From Sesamum alatum (lineage: Eukaryota; Streptophyta; Magnoliopsida; Lamiales; Pedaliaceae): a stretch of 64,000 bases of DNA. The notes beneath the pieces were generated by a model. The model was not told the origin of the DNA, ran no database searches, and saw nothing but the letters and a program-made list of their open reading frames with translations. The DNA lies in NCBI GenBank assembly GCA_034509735.1, contig JACGWO010000001.1, forward strand, positions 35,591,966 through 35,655,965. The letters run 5' to 3'. Position 1 is the stretch's first letter. Every line of letters begins with the position of its first letter. The translations under genes and the position numbers were made by a program. This document shows positions 34,970 through 45,610 of this stretch, in pieces.

Positions 34970-35716
34970 TCAGGACAATAGTGCCATGCACAACAACCAA
35001 ATACCAGACACCAATCCCAGCCCCACACTCATCCTCCCAGAACCATTTCCAGGATTCCCTGTAGACGGTGCTTTTGCACCGCCATCGCCGGCGGGGCTGC
35101 CCGACCCATCGGCAGCTGGCGGTGAAGCTGCCGGAGCCTTGGCTTTGTAGAATTCTTCAGGCAACAAGACCTTATCAACCTGGTAAACTGCCAATGGAAA
35201 ATCCTTCCTCAGGGCATTATAAAGCGGGACCTCAACAATCCCTGTGGAGACATTGACTTGATTGCCCTGCCCGGTGAAGTTAAGCCCGAAAACTCCACCG
35301 TCCTGCCCACTGGCTTGGGTCCTGACCGGGTTGCTGACGCTGAGGAGGCTTTCAAGAGAGTAAAATTTGGGGCATATGTGGTAGAGGACGAGCTGCACGT
35401 GCTGCTGGTCGCTGAGGTTGTTTAGGGTTCCGGAGGGGAGGTTGTTGAAGGCGTTGTCCGTTGGGGCGAAGACGGTCATGCCGTCGTGTGAGTTGTTAAC
35501 TTGGTTGTTGATCTGATTGCCGGCCTGCGTCTCGTTAAGAAAGCGGATGAAGGTGGTGTACTGCCCGGCCTTCTCGAGGATTGCGGTGATGTTGATCGGA
35601 CCGGAGGGGGCGGGGGCCGGAGCGGACTGAGCTCGGGCGGCGGGGAGGAGGAGGAGGGCGGAGAGAAGGGTGGTGAGAGGGAGGAGGATGAGAGAGGAAC
35701 ACGGTGGAGCCGCCAT
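34970..35716 (-). CDS. FLA: Fasciclin-like arabinogalactan protein, single FAS1 domain
   Basis: 248 residues, one uninterrupted exon, ATG to TGA. Residues about 1-29 form a signal peptide (hydrophobic LLPLTTLLSALLLLPAARA). SAPAPAPSGP is an arabinogalactan glycomodule. One FAS1 domain spans roughly 38-175, with H1 motif MTVFAPTDNAFNNL, the YH region LVLYHICPKFYSLESL and H2-like VYQVDKVLLPEEF. Several Asn sequons occur (NITA, NETQ, NNSH, NFTG, NVST). A second Ala/Pro/Ser-rich stretch (AKAPAASPP...) precedes a C-terminal hydrophobic tail (VGLGLVSGIWLLCMALL), typical of GPI anchoring. This is the architecture of group A plant FLAs (AtFLA11/12-like), wall/plasma-membrane proteins linked to secondary wall formation; the subgroup assignment is inference. 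It is the only intact host gene here. No start other than the ATG gives a signal peptide. Confidence 0.95.
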   Translation of the reverse strand: MAAPPCSSLILLPLTTLLSALLLLPAARAQSAPAPAPSGPINITAILEKAGQYTTFIRFLNETQAGNQINNQVNNSHDGMTVFAPTDNAFNNLPSGTLNNLSDQQHVQLVLYHICPKFYSLESLLSVSNPVRTQASGQDGGVFGLNFTGQGNQVNVSTGIVEVPLYNALRKDFPLAVYQVDKVLLPEEFYKAKAPAASPPAADGSGSPAGDGGAKAPSTGNPGNGSGRMSVGLGLVSGIWLLCMALLS

Positions 35717-35892
35717 TGTATGTGGTGGTGGGGAGTGAGTGAGGGTATGTGTTGATGGGCACTTGTGGGTGGGATGGAGAGATGGTTTTTATGGGGATAA
35801 GATGTGGAGGTTGGACTTCGTTGGAATGAGCTGGCTTGCGCTTTGAATCAAGATAAATGATATGGAAAAAGGGCCGTATGAATGTTTTAACA
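35717..35892 (-). promoter_or_regulatory. FLA 5' UTR and proximal promoter
   Basis: On the minus strand ATAAAAAC (35785-35792) lies about 70 bases upstream of the ATG, a plausible TATA box. It is followed by a C/A-rich leader (CCCACCCACAAG, CTCACTCACTCC) typical of plant 5' UTRs. The first MITE starts only about 185 bp upstream of the ATG, so the promoter proper overlaps or lies beyond transposon DNA. Confidence 0.4.
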
Positions 35893-35901
35893 AATTATAG
35901 G

Positions 35902-36273
35902 GAGAAAATTGCAATTTAGGTCCCAAAGTACATGATGGTTTGCAATATTAGTCTCATATTTTTTAAAATAGTCAATATTAATTCCATACTTTAGGAAAAT
36001 ATTGCAAAGTTAATCCCACCCTTAAAAAATTGTAACTTTTGGGACTAACTTTGCAACATTTGGGACAAACTTTGGGACTAATTTTGCAATATTTTGCTAA
36101 AATATGGGATTAATTTTGCAATTTTTTTCTAAATTGTGGGACTAATATTGTTACGCCGGGACTAACTTTGCAACGTTTTCCTAAAGTATGAGACTAATGT
36201 TAGCTATTTAAAAAAGTATGGGACTAATATTGCAAACCACCCTATATTTTGGGACTGAAATTGCAATTTTCTC
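35902..36273. mobile_element. MITE, Mutator-type, 9-bp TSD AATTATAGG
   Basis: 372 bp. The left end GAGAAAATTGCAATTTAGGTCCC pairs with the right end GGGACTGAAATTGCAATTTTCTC. Perfect 9-bp duplications AATTATAGG lie at 35893-35901 and 36274-36282. The interior is built of repeated GGGACTAA(T/C)TTTGCAA units in both orientations. No coding capacity. It sits in the upstream region of the FLA gene. Confidence 0.9.
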
Positions 36274-36317
36274 AATTATAGGAGTTAAAATTTCTCTTCC
36301 AAAATTTACTGTACTTT

Positions 36318-37054
36318 GAAATAGCATTTTTGGTCCCATAACTTAGACCCTTTTTATTTTTGGTACCATTTGTTACGGGATTAGCAGTTTTGGTCCCATA
36401 ACTTACAAAAATTAGCATTTTTAGTCCCACCCCAATTTTCCGTTAATTTTTAACGGAGGTTGAGTTCTTACGGTTAAGTTTTTGAAATTGAAGGTAAAAT
36501 TGGTGCCATTTGTGCTGGGATAATTTTTGGCGGGAAAATAACTACCATTGGGAGATAATATAAAAAAATTAAGAAAATTAGGGGAAATAAACTGTTATGA
36601 ACACAACTAATGAAATTGTCTTTTGGTCAAGTGTGCTTATATTGCATTACTTGAATTTTTTGTGGATCATCACTTGTTTTAATATTTATAGAATTAATAC
36701 AAAATGATAAATTGCAACACAAATAAAATTCAAGAATGAAAGATTATTTTTTGTGAAAGAGGATAGAATTCACCTTTATTTCCCCTATTTTTCTTGATTT
36801 TTTTTATGTTAGCTCTCAATAGTAGTTATTTTTCCGCCAAAAATCATCCCAAGCACAAATGGCGCCAATTTTACTTTCAATTTCAAAAAACTTAACGGCA
36901 AAAACTAAACATCCGTTAAAAAATTAACGGAATAACGGGGTGGGACTAAAAATACTAATTTTTGTAAGTTACGGGACCAAAACTGCTAATCCCGTAACGA
37001 ATGGTACCAAAAGTGAAAATGGTCTAAGTTATGGGACCAAAAATGCTATTTTTC
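36318..37054. mobile_element. Fold-back MITE with about 270-bp arms
   Basis: Left arm about 36318-36590 (AAATAGCATTTTTGGTCCCATAAC...) is the inverted complement of about 36770-37054 (...GGGACCAAAAATGCTATTTTTC), with a spacer of about 180 bp. The arms share GGTACCATT, CCGTTA...TAACGG and TTTTTGGCGGGAAAA segments. The flanks CTGTACTTT and CCATACTTT are similar (7 of 9), a probable decayed 9-bp duplication. No coding sequence. Confidence 0.8.
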
Positions 37055-37078
37055 CATACTTTTTTTTTATTTTAATTA

Positions 37079-37335
37079 AGGTAAATTATAGTGATACCTT
37101 TTGAGGTTAGACTAAAATACACAAATACCACCAATTTTACTAAAATTACAGCAACAGTTCCTAAAGTTGTATTGTATTACAACTACGCCCCTATTCAAAA
37201 GGCATTACTTACACTAATACCTTTTCAAAAACATTACACTAACACCCCTCAGGGGTGTTGTTGTAATTTTATAAAAGGATAAGAGGTGTTTGTGTAATTG
37301 GACCTAACCTTAGAGGGTGTCAATGTAATTCACCC
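37079..37335. mobile_element. MITE, 9-bp TSD TTTTAATTA
   Basis: 257 bp. Ends AGGTAAATTATAGTGATACC and, inverted, GGGTGAATTACATTGACACC. Perfect duplications TTTTAATTA at 37070-37078 and 37336-37344 point to a Mutator-like MITE. The interior contains CCCCTCAGGGG and no ORF of note. Confidence 0.85.
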
Positions 37336-37344
37336 TTTTAATTA

Positions 37345-38360
37345 GTATATACACGTATAAGAAAAAATTGTAATTTTATCTTGTAAATCTAGGTGGCAAT
37401 TTTGTCATTTGTGAATTAATTTAGTAATTTTATTCGATAATTTTAAGAACTTCACACATCAATGATAAAAATGATCAGAAAAGTGCACGTGGCAGATTTA
37501 ATTGAGTGCATTTTTTTGATCATTTTAATGATTTTCGACAACCTTTGTATTAAATATGTAAAATTTTTAAAATTACAAGAAAAAACTACCAAAATTGGAT
37601 TATAGAGAACTAAATTTGTCACTCTCCATATTTACAGTACTAAAATAAAATTTTTCTTCACGTACAAAAATAAGGTCATGTATTTTATTTAGTAAAAATA
37701 ATAGAGAATGGGATACAATGGGTGGAAGAATAAACAAGTGTTATTGCACAATACAATATAATATATACATATATTTTTGGCATGACAATATTGATTTGTA
37801 GGTGAAGTTTTGATTATTGGGTGAAATAATTTTATAACGTGCTGGATATATAATTTCATGGACAAGCACTAAGGAAATCTCATTTTGGCGGTCGAATATA
37901 GTATTATTAGTGACCAATATTTGACCATTGTATAAAATAAAAATTTAAATATATATTTTTATTAGTTCCTCATCTTTAATTATTTATGTAACTTATCTTT
38001 CAAATGTACTATAATATTGCCTCATTTTTTCAATAGGCGTCACTATAGTTTTTAACTGTTAAACTCTAATGAAATATAAGTTGGATGAAATATTCCATTA
38101 ATGGGGAAAAATGCAAACTCCATGCATTTTTATCATACGTGGATTAAAGATGAAAGACTAATATTGAAGGGATTTAGTTAAATAATAGCGTTATTAGTAT
38201 AATTAGGAAAATACAAGATTGTTACCTTCTCCTAAATAACAAAATTCTTGAGTGACTGCAATTAGTAGTTAATTGTAAGATTAGAGCTTCAGATAGGTAT
38301 TACAAATCTACACATTGCACTAGGGAAGGCTTATCATAATTACCAAAACCTCAGAATAAA
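37345..38360. other. AT-rich intergenic DNA
   Basis: About 1 kb of AT-rich sequence with short chance ORFs only. No repeat border, RNA gene or protein motif recognised. Confidence 0.5.
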
Positions 38361-38569
38361 TGGGATAATTATAATTACACTCTAAATTTATGATATGTTT
38401 ATATAAATCATGCCTGTTTTTTACATGATTACATAAATCATCCCTAACTACCCCTAATATTTGAAGTTATGATGTTAATATTTTTGTTAGAGGTATATGT
38501 AATTATAAGAAAATAAAAATAATTTGTATAAACAAACTATAAATTAAGAATGTAAATATAATTATCTCA
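38361..38569. mobile_element. Small MITE, decayed
   Basis: 209 bp. The left end TGGGATAATTATAATTACACTC pairs with the right end GAATGTAAATATAATTATCTCA and the pairing extends inward (TATGATATGTTTATA / TATAAACAAACTATA). Flanks AGAATAAA and AAATAAAA are similar but not identical. Confidence 0.65.
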
Positions 38570-39029
38570 AAATAAAATCCATAGGGCGGGGAAATGGTGT
38601 AACTAACATCGATCTGTCAGATGCTTTGGAAATTTAGCTGGCAAAAGCTGAAATGAAAACCGAAATTAAAAAAATATCCAAGTTGCAGTGTATACCTACT
38701 ACAGAGAAAAGTAATGTATTTTATCAAATGACAAATGATGTAAGAACTTGAACAATTAGCATGTTCACAAGCTGGCATGACGTGGCATATGGACTACCCC
38801 CACCCCCTCCCCGTTATCATATTGGAAATATAGGTAGACAGCCCGGCACCTGTGTTGAAGATGACTGTATACGAATGCAAGCCATGATAGTAACATCCCA
38901 TCTGCAGCCTCATTAGACTGATAATCAGATGATAGGTTAGGTCTTTATTGATTGAGCTGCTGGGGATATACCATACAATCAATACATGAATACTTCATGA
39001 GTTTAGTTTTAATTATATAAATATTTTCT

Positions 39030-39195
39030 ATTCTTTTAAAATTATAAATATGTCCTCTGAAGTTGTAATTTTAATTCACATTGGCACCCTTATTAGAGAT
39101 TAAAATTACACACACATCCTGATATAATTTTATAAAGAGAAAAAATGTTTGTGTAATTGGAGCTAATTTTAGGGGTTATAAATATAATATATCCT
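39030..39195. mobile_element. Decayed relative of the 37079 MITE
   Basis: Shares the order and spacing of motifs with 37079-37335: GTAATTTTAATT..CA, ACCC, TGTGTAATTGGAGCTAA and GGGGTTATAAATATAATATATCC. No reliable target duplication. The surrounding stretches 38570-39029 and 39196-39633 show no recognisable gene. Confidence 0.45.
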
Positions 39196-39633
39196 TTATA
39201 TTTTTATTAGACAACTATTCAATGTCAAAATGCAGCCCGCATTAATTTTCTATACTAATTTTACATTTTTATCTTATATGCATATATATAAGCAAAATAG
39301 TTTGTATAAAAGGGGAGGCGGATTGTCTATTGATAGCACAAAAAATAAGATCAATTTGAACTTTTATTAATTAGGGTGCAATTCAACACAATTATATCAG
39401 AACTCAACAAGTCTTTTAATTTTTTTTTTCCTTCCCTCTCTTTTTCTTCTCCCTTTGCCTTCCATCTCTAGGTAGAGCTTATATGGTAGTTGGTCACTCA
39501 TTGTTGTATTGATGAGGGGCTTAGATTGAGTTGCGTTGCCTTCTTGAATCTGGACTTCTTTCTAAGCTTGGTCCATTGGAGCCATTCCGCTAGTAACCGC
39601 TACATTATCTCCTTGGACATGGACTGATTTCTA

Positions 39634-40110
39634 CACTATAAAAAAAAAGGCCTTAGTGGGACGGAGTTTGGGATGACCTCTCGTCCCATTTTGACGTTAG
39701 GACGAAATTTGGGATGAATTTAGGACGAAAAAATATCCGCCTCAAAAAGTCCCATCCGAAAAAATTTCAGATGGTTTAGGATGGCTGCCTCCCATACTGC
39801 CAAACTTTGGGATGGAATTTGGGACTGGTTAACAAAAGTCGTCCCAAATTCCATCCTAATTGAAATAACAGTTTGAGACAAACATATGGATAACTTGGGA
39901 CGCCTCTTTTTTAAATCGAACGTATTAGTTGTGGAACGGTGTTTGGGATGGAATTTGCGACATATATTTTTTTTTTTTTGAGACGGGTTGTCGTCCGAAA
40001 AATGGACTGTCGTCCAAATTCTTGATAAATTATATAAACTTAGGACATTTATTTTGGGATGCATGTCATATTCAAAGTCCGTCCCTATTTTTAATTAATT
40101 TTTATAAAAA
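39634..40110 (+). mobile_element. CACTA-type transposon, one end only
   Basis: CACTATAAAAAAAAAGGCC at 39634 is a typical plant CACTA terminus. It is followed by closely spaced subterminal repeats of TTTGGGATG(GA) in both orientations (about 39668, 39706, 39805, 39845 inverted, 39940). I do not find the matching inverted TAGTG end, so length and coding status are unknown; what is visible is non-coding. Confidence 0.6.
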
Positions 40111-40693
40111 AAATATATTTTTTTTATATATTTTTTGATAATATTGTATTAAATTTATAATAGAAGACACTATTTTTCGTACGAAATAAAATTCTAATTA
40201 ATTAAAATTAACTAAAGTACATTGTATTGCTTACATCCAAATTTTTTAAAAAAAAAACAGAAATCCTAATCTAACGGCTGGTCGTTAGGCTCAGGGTCTA
40301 CAACATCCGCAGTCGGCTATTGAGTGAATTCTTCGGCTTTTGAGTGGATTCTTCTGCCGAAAGTGGGGGTGGGACTGCCGGTGTGTCACGAGATTTTTCA
40401 CCCATGAGGCATCTCAGGTTACACTTAACTTTTGACTGGCCTTCGTCCATCTCGACTCCTAACGACTTTTCGTCATGTGTCTTCGACACTCGATGCTCAC
40501 CAGCGCGACATTCGAACCCATCCCTGTGTGGCACCTCGTGCCTGTGCACTCGTCTATCCGAAATGCACATGTTCACCGAGGGTCGCGGCTCACACACCTT
40601 CCGTGGCTTTATGTCTGCTTCCAACTAGCTAGCTTGCCATCATGCATCTTGCGCACAATCTCGAGATCATTCGATACATCTCTCCATGGCCAG

Positions 40694-42852
40694 TGTTAGA
40701 ATAGGTAACCAGAAAGTCAATTAGATTGGCTGTTCTGGGAACTATTCGTCGATTTTTATCAAAGTAATATTATACTGATGGATAAAGTAAGTATTCATCA
40801 CTGGCAAAATATGTTTGTTGTGCTTGCTACTTAGATTGAATGGCGTTTCAATGTCACAACAAATGCCTACAGACTGATTAGTTAAACCCATTGAGTTGAG
40901 TTGCGCACAAGTTGGCTGCTATGAAACCAATTCCTTGAGGGTCGGTCTGAAATGTTGCAAGTCGAGGGCCTCGAGTGCCCTATAGAGACTTGCATTAAGT
41001 ATTGCATTTACTGGGTGAGTGCCGAATTTCATTGGTGCTAGACGTAAGTCGTCTATGCAATTTTAGTAGGTTAGTTGGCAAGGTAGTCGACTGACTAAAC
41101 TGACTCGCAGGAACCGTCATATGGAAGCCTTGGAGGCTTGGTTGGTATGATTGGAATTCCCTATTCCGATAGTACGGTATTAGTCCTCGGAGTTGAGAAA
41201 TCACGACAGTCGCATGCATATGAAGGTTGTATCTTGGATCTGGCAAGAGGTGACCGTGTCTTTGATATGGTCATTATAAGCCTTGTCCAGTGCAGTCGGA
41301 GTATGTAGTGAGGACGGTGGATTCCAATAGAGAATCTGTCCCTGGTCAGTATTTGATAGCTGTGTCTCCTATGTGCTCTGAGATGGTTTCGATTCTTTTA
41401 GTCTACGGCCGTAGCGATTGGTCGAGTAGGGAATGGTTCCCTAGGTCGATTAATAGAGTAAATGCGTCTCGAGTTTGAAGCATAGTTGCCTAGTTCAGGA
41501 TGGGAACCGACACCCAATTCCATGCCCTAGACTAAGGCCGGGAGATGGTCGACAGAAGGACCGTACCTGTATGGAATTCGGAGCCTAAATGTTCACGCCA
41601 ACATTTACCCAGTCTCTAGTGCCATAGACCGTTGCTAGACGGCCACCATGGTAACAGGCATTTCTGATTAATGGTTAATCAAAAATAATTAATTAAATTA
41701 GATTTAATTAATCAATTGTGTTGGACACAAGCCAAAGTCTAGTTGAGGGTGAATCTAAAGAGTCACACAAATCACTACGAGTGGAATTAATTTGGAATTA
41801 ATTCTGGAAGAAGTGAATCAATTTAATTGGATTAAATTAATTCAAGGAGAATATAAATGATTGAATCATTTATTGGAAAAATTCATTGGATGGATGGCCC
41901 AAAAATTAATTAATTGGATTAATTAATTTTGGGCTTAATACCTTTAAATTAATTGAATTAATTTATTGGGTTTTGTTTAATTAGTTGATTGGATCAATTA
42001 ATTAGTGTTTGAGCTTATGTTTATTTAATTATATTAAATAAATTTTTGGATTTCAATAAATTTTAAAATTAATTGGATTAATTTAAAACCCATGGATCAC
42101 TTGATTTAATTTGATTAAATCAAGACCAGTCAAAATCGGTCCATGACTTGAAATAAAAGCTCAAAGGTTTGATGCAAGTTTAAGAGGAGTTGAAAGTCCT
42201 CCATGTAAGAAACAATGTGGCTCCATGTAAGCACTGATGTGGCTTGCCATGATGGTTAGGTGGTCCACATATTTTGCTAACATGGTTGGAGGTTGAGCAC
42301 AAGTTGTGCATTAGTGTGTAGGTGGTTTTGGAAATTACCTACAACTACACAACAACACACATACTCTTCTAACTCCTCTCTTCCACACAAGCAACGAAAT
42401 TCCCTCTCCAAAGTACTCTTTTTGTGTTCTTCTTGAAGCCTTTTCAAGTTAAGAACAAAGAGGAATTCGAATACACTAATATGATAGTGTTATTCAGATT
42501 TTCTTCCACTAATCTCATTTCCATCTAGCAATAGATTGAGATTTTACTTTCCTAGTGTGGTGTTAGAGGGGCTCTAAGTTGAATCCTAAAGTGAACAGAA
42601 AAGGAACAAAAAGGGAATCAACACTTGTTGCCGTTCTACATGTGAAACGAGAAAGGTAATGTTCCAATTTAAATTATTGCATTTTTTTGTTTCCTTCTCT
42701 AGCCACATGTTCAAGCATATTTTTCTGTATGTTATGATGCTTTTGAATACACCAAACACCGGGGAATTCAAAGAGAACACCCCTTTGAAATTGTTTTAAA
42801 TTTCTTTTATTTTACGCTTCCGCTGCGTTCCCGGGCCATACCGATTCTTTCA
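40694..42852 (+). mobile_element. Complete beta solo LTR (TSD GCCAG)
   Basis: 2159 bp from TGTTAGAATAGG to GATTCTTTCA. Perfect target duplications GCCAG at 40689-40693 and 42853-42857, and no internal sequence. It defines the beta LTR. Positions 41665-42124 hold a dense series of hyphenated palindromes. ORFs within it are accidental. Confidence 0.95.
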
Positions 42853-43372
42853 GCCAGGAGCATCCTTGCTGCGTGTCAGCACTGCAGGCAATTCGTATGC
42901 CCACAATGCCCATTGCATGCCAACGCTCACTCGGTACACCATCGGCGCATGTCTTCACCATGCCTGCCTCGTATACCTCGCCCGAGTAAGGCCATGTCAC
43001 AAGTCCGAGGCACAATCAATATGCCAACATCTCGCATTAATCCTACAGGGCATGCCCAACATGTCTTCTAGCCTTTTAGTGTGGCTTCTCAACTTGCCCA
43101 CAGCGCAGTGTCGCCCCACGACAGCATATCTTAGCCAAAGGACCCTCGTGCATGGCTAGAATCCAAGAGTGCATCTCACGAGTTAGCTCACGAGGCCTTG
43201 GAGTGATTTGCCTCGATCGTTCATTCAACCTCGAGGTATTTGCCCCTGATTTAACGCAGCCCGTGGGGCAACCTTGCAGTCACATGGAACCTCTTGGCTT
43301 TTTTGTTCCCAACGTGGGCCCTCCTAACCCCATGCCTTCTGTCTAGTTCTCTTCTCGTATGAGGACTCTAGC

Positions 43373-43709
43373 ACTCCCTTCGAGTGGGCTAGAGTCGGCC
43401 TTTGAAGGCCCCCACATGCCCCCAAGAGATTACTCATTTAGTGTCTTGCTGCATGGGGAGGGTTGGTTGGAGCTCACCACTGTAGGCGTCCCTTATAATA
43501 GGCTTAAAAATATTTTTCCTTGTTCCAACAGTTGACATTAAAGTGGCCGAGGAACGCACTTTTTTCGCATCTTTCCCATCCAACGTCCAAATAACGTGTC
43601 GCTTGAGCCGTTGCGTAGCTTACGACTTCTATATCACAACTGTAGAGTTTCCACCCAATCCAGTCATCCATCTTAAGAGAATTGCCCTTGCAATAATCTG
43701 AAATCTCTA
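43373..43709 (-). repeat. Element X LTR segment, copy 1
   Basis: Repeats 48784-49108: TCATTTAGTGTCTT, CCTTATAATAGGCTTAAAAATA, CGTGTCGCTTGA, GGCTTACGACTTCTA. On minus it contains TATTATAAGG, a possible TATA box. Confidence 0.7.
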
Positions 43710-45605
43710 TTCAGCTACTATACTGCCAGACTCTAAACATCGTCATTATTTCATACTCAATCAGAATTCTAACTCTAAAACATGGTGGAGATGTCCCCAA
43801 CACTTAATGGAACTCCCTATTGAAATAGTTTTGCAAGTATCCATCAATAAAGCACTTTGCTTCACTCGTGGATCCCTACTTGCCCGCAGGATGGCGGCTA
43901 ACAGTCGCCCTTATATCTCCATGCCCAAATATCCATGGAATGACTTTATAATTGGCAGATAGCATGCTCATACATCAAGGAAGTTCCCAAACAAAAATTA
44001 TTGCAATCCCCAATCGGTAAGAGTCTATGCTCACTTGTCGTTTGTGCACCTGGTGCTGGTCGGCATCCTCTTGCCACCCACATGTCCTCCGCAAGTCACT
44101 GTCGACACTCTTGGCAAGAACGCGGCAGGTGACATTCTCCCCACTCAATCTGTTGATATCCTCGTCAACACATACACAACGAATTGAAGTGTATACAATG
44201 CCCAATATCATCTCTATTATCACGCATGACCAGACTGACCTCAGACTCCTTCAAACCCTTCTGCCGTGAAGTGCCCTCCAGCACAACATGTTTGCGCACC
44301 AAAGTAGTGGCTCTGATGCACTTCATTTGACATAAAAATCCAGTTGGAAGTCTATGTACGCTTCTACACTCTCTTCCTCATTTGTTGCCTGAACTGTTGG
44401 TTTGCCCTACGGGAAGTATCTTATACACTATATTCCGCAGGTCCGAAATATATGCACTCTTTCTCCACTCTCTTCCTTGACTGGTGGGTAGCAAACTGTG
44501 CTCCAAGTTTATCAAGTGCACCTCTCATAACCTTGTTGTCCCTAAAAATAGTGCCTTGATCACACCCGAATTGATCTGGAACGAATGAAGTGTGAAGTCT
44601 ATGAGGGCAATTCGCACTCTCTCCCCCACTTGATGTGTTGTCATCCTTGGCAAGCATGCAATCTGCCTCTACAGTGACCGCACGTTAACCCAACTCGAAA
44701 GCACTTGGTCCTCGCCCCAAAATGTCGGAACCACGGCCCTTGCGGGATTGAATTCACGTCAAAGGGTTCAATCTTAACCGGGCGAAATACTTTAGGATTT
44801 TAGTCCTAACTCTGCAGCAGGATGAGGATCTTTCACCCCCAACCTAACAGCACCATGCCACTTATTGTACCAATAGAGCCCGATGCTCCCCACAACTCTC
44901 CACGGTTGTCCCCCTAAAAAATTCTTAGACCAAAGAGACCATAATGGTGTCAGAATCCCCTCGAAGAACATTCTCAATGCAGCTCAACTGTGCTACTGGT
45001 AAGCACTCAATACGGCTTAGTACCCTTTCCCACTCAAGCTCCAAACAAGTTGCCACATTACATACACATTACGGATGCTTGCCCTCTAGTTCTTGATATG
45101 TGTCATCTTTTCCACCAAACACAGCCTCATCTCTTTACGAGAACTCCATCCCCATATTTCGCTTTGTCCAAACACAGTTGTTTGGATCTAATTCTGCCAA
45201 CAACCTTGTCCACAAAAAGGGTCTAAACGTCCACTCCTCACAACCCCAAGCATATCTTGTTAATGTACCTCGATGTGCAACTGTGCCTCAACACCTCAAT
45301 AATGAGCTCATTCTTCCCCGCTGGAAAGTTCCTTCAAAGCTGGCACTTCATCCACCGAATGGCCTTAACGCCTTAATCGTCTCTTGACTTGCAGCATTCT
45401 GCACACATGATTGCAAATCATGTAATTGTGGCTCTCGCAGTCCACCCGACTTATTGGCATGTCTCCCTCTCGCATAGGAAAGCCGACATGGATTCTGACA
45501 ATTTTTATTTTTTTCATAAAAAAAAAGACATTTCGGAATGGTTGACATTTTACTCAAACATATGTGGTGTCCACAAAACTGCCAACCTACAACAACAATC
45601 ACGAA
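43710..45605. other. Interior of element X, no recognised gene
   Basis: About 1.9 kb of relatively GC-balanced, C-rich (plus strand) sequence. Short ORFs on both strands show no known motif. A stretch near 44720-44900 (CGGAACCACGGCCC..., TGATGCTCCCCAC) reads like decayed retroelement DNA. Confidence 0.45.
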
Positions 45606-45610
45606 GTTGG

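Noticed and set aside
35068..35755. Plus-strand ORFs antisense to the FLA gene, and the overlapping minus frame at 35535-35762
   Set aside because: Shadows of the FLA coding sequence. The FLA frame has the signal peptide, FAS1 motifs and GPI tail.
40344..40699. Overlapping ORFs on both strands near 40300-40700
   Set aside because: They overlap mutually, carry no motif and lie in the element X LTR.
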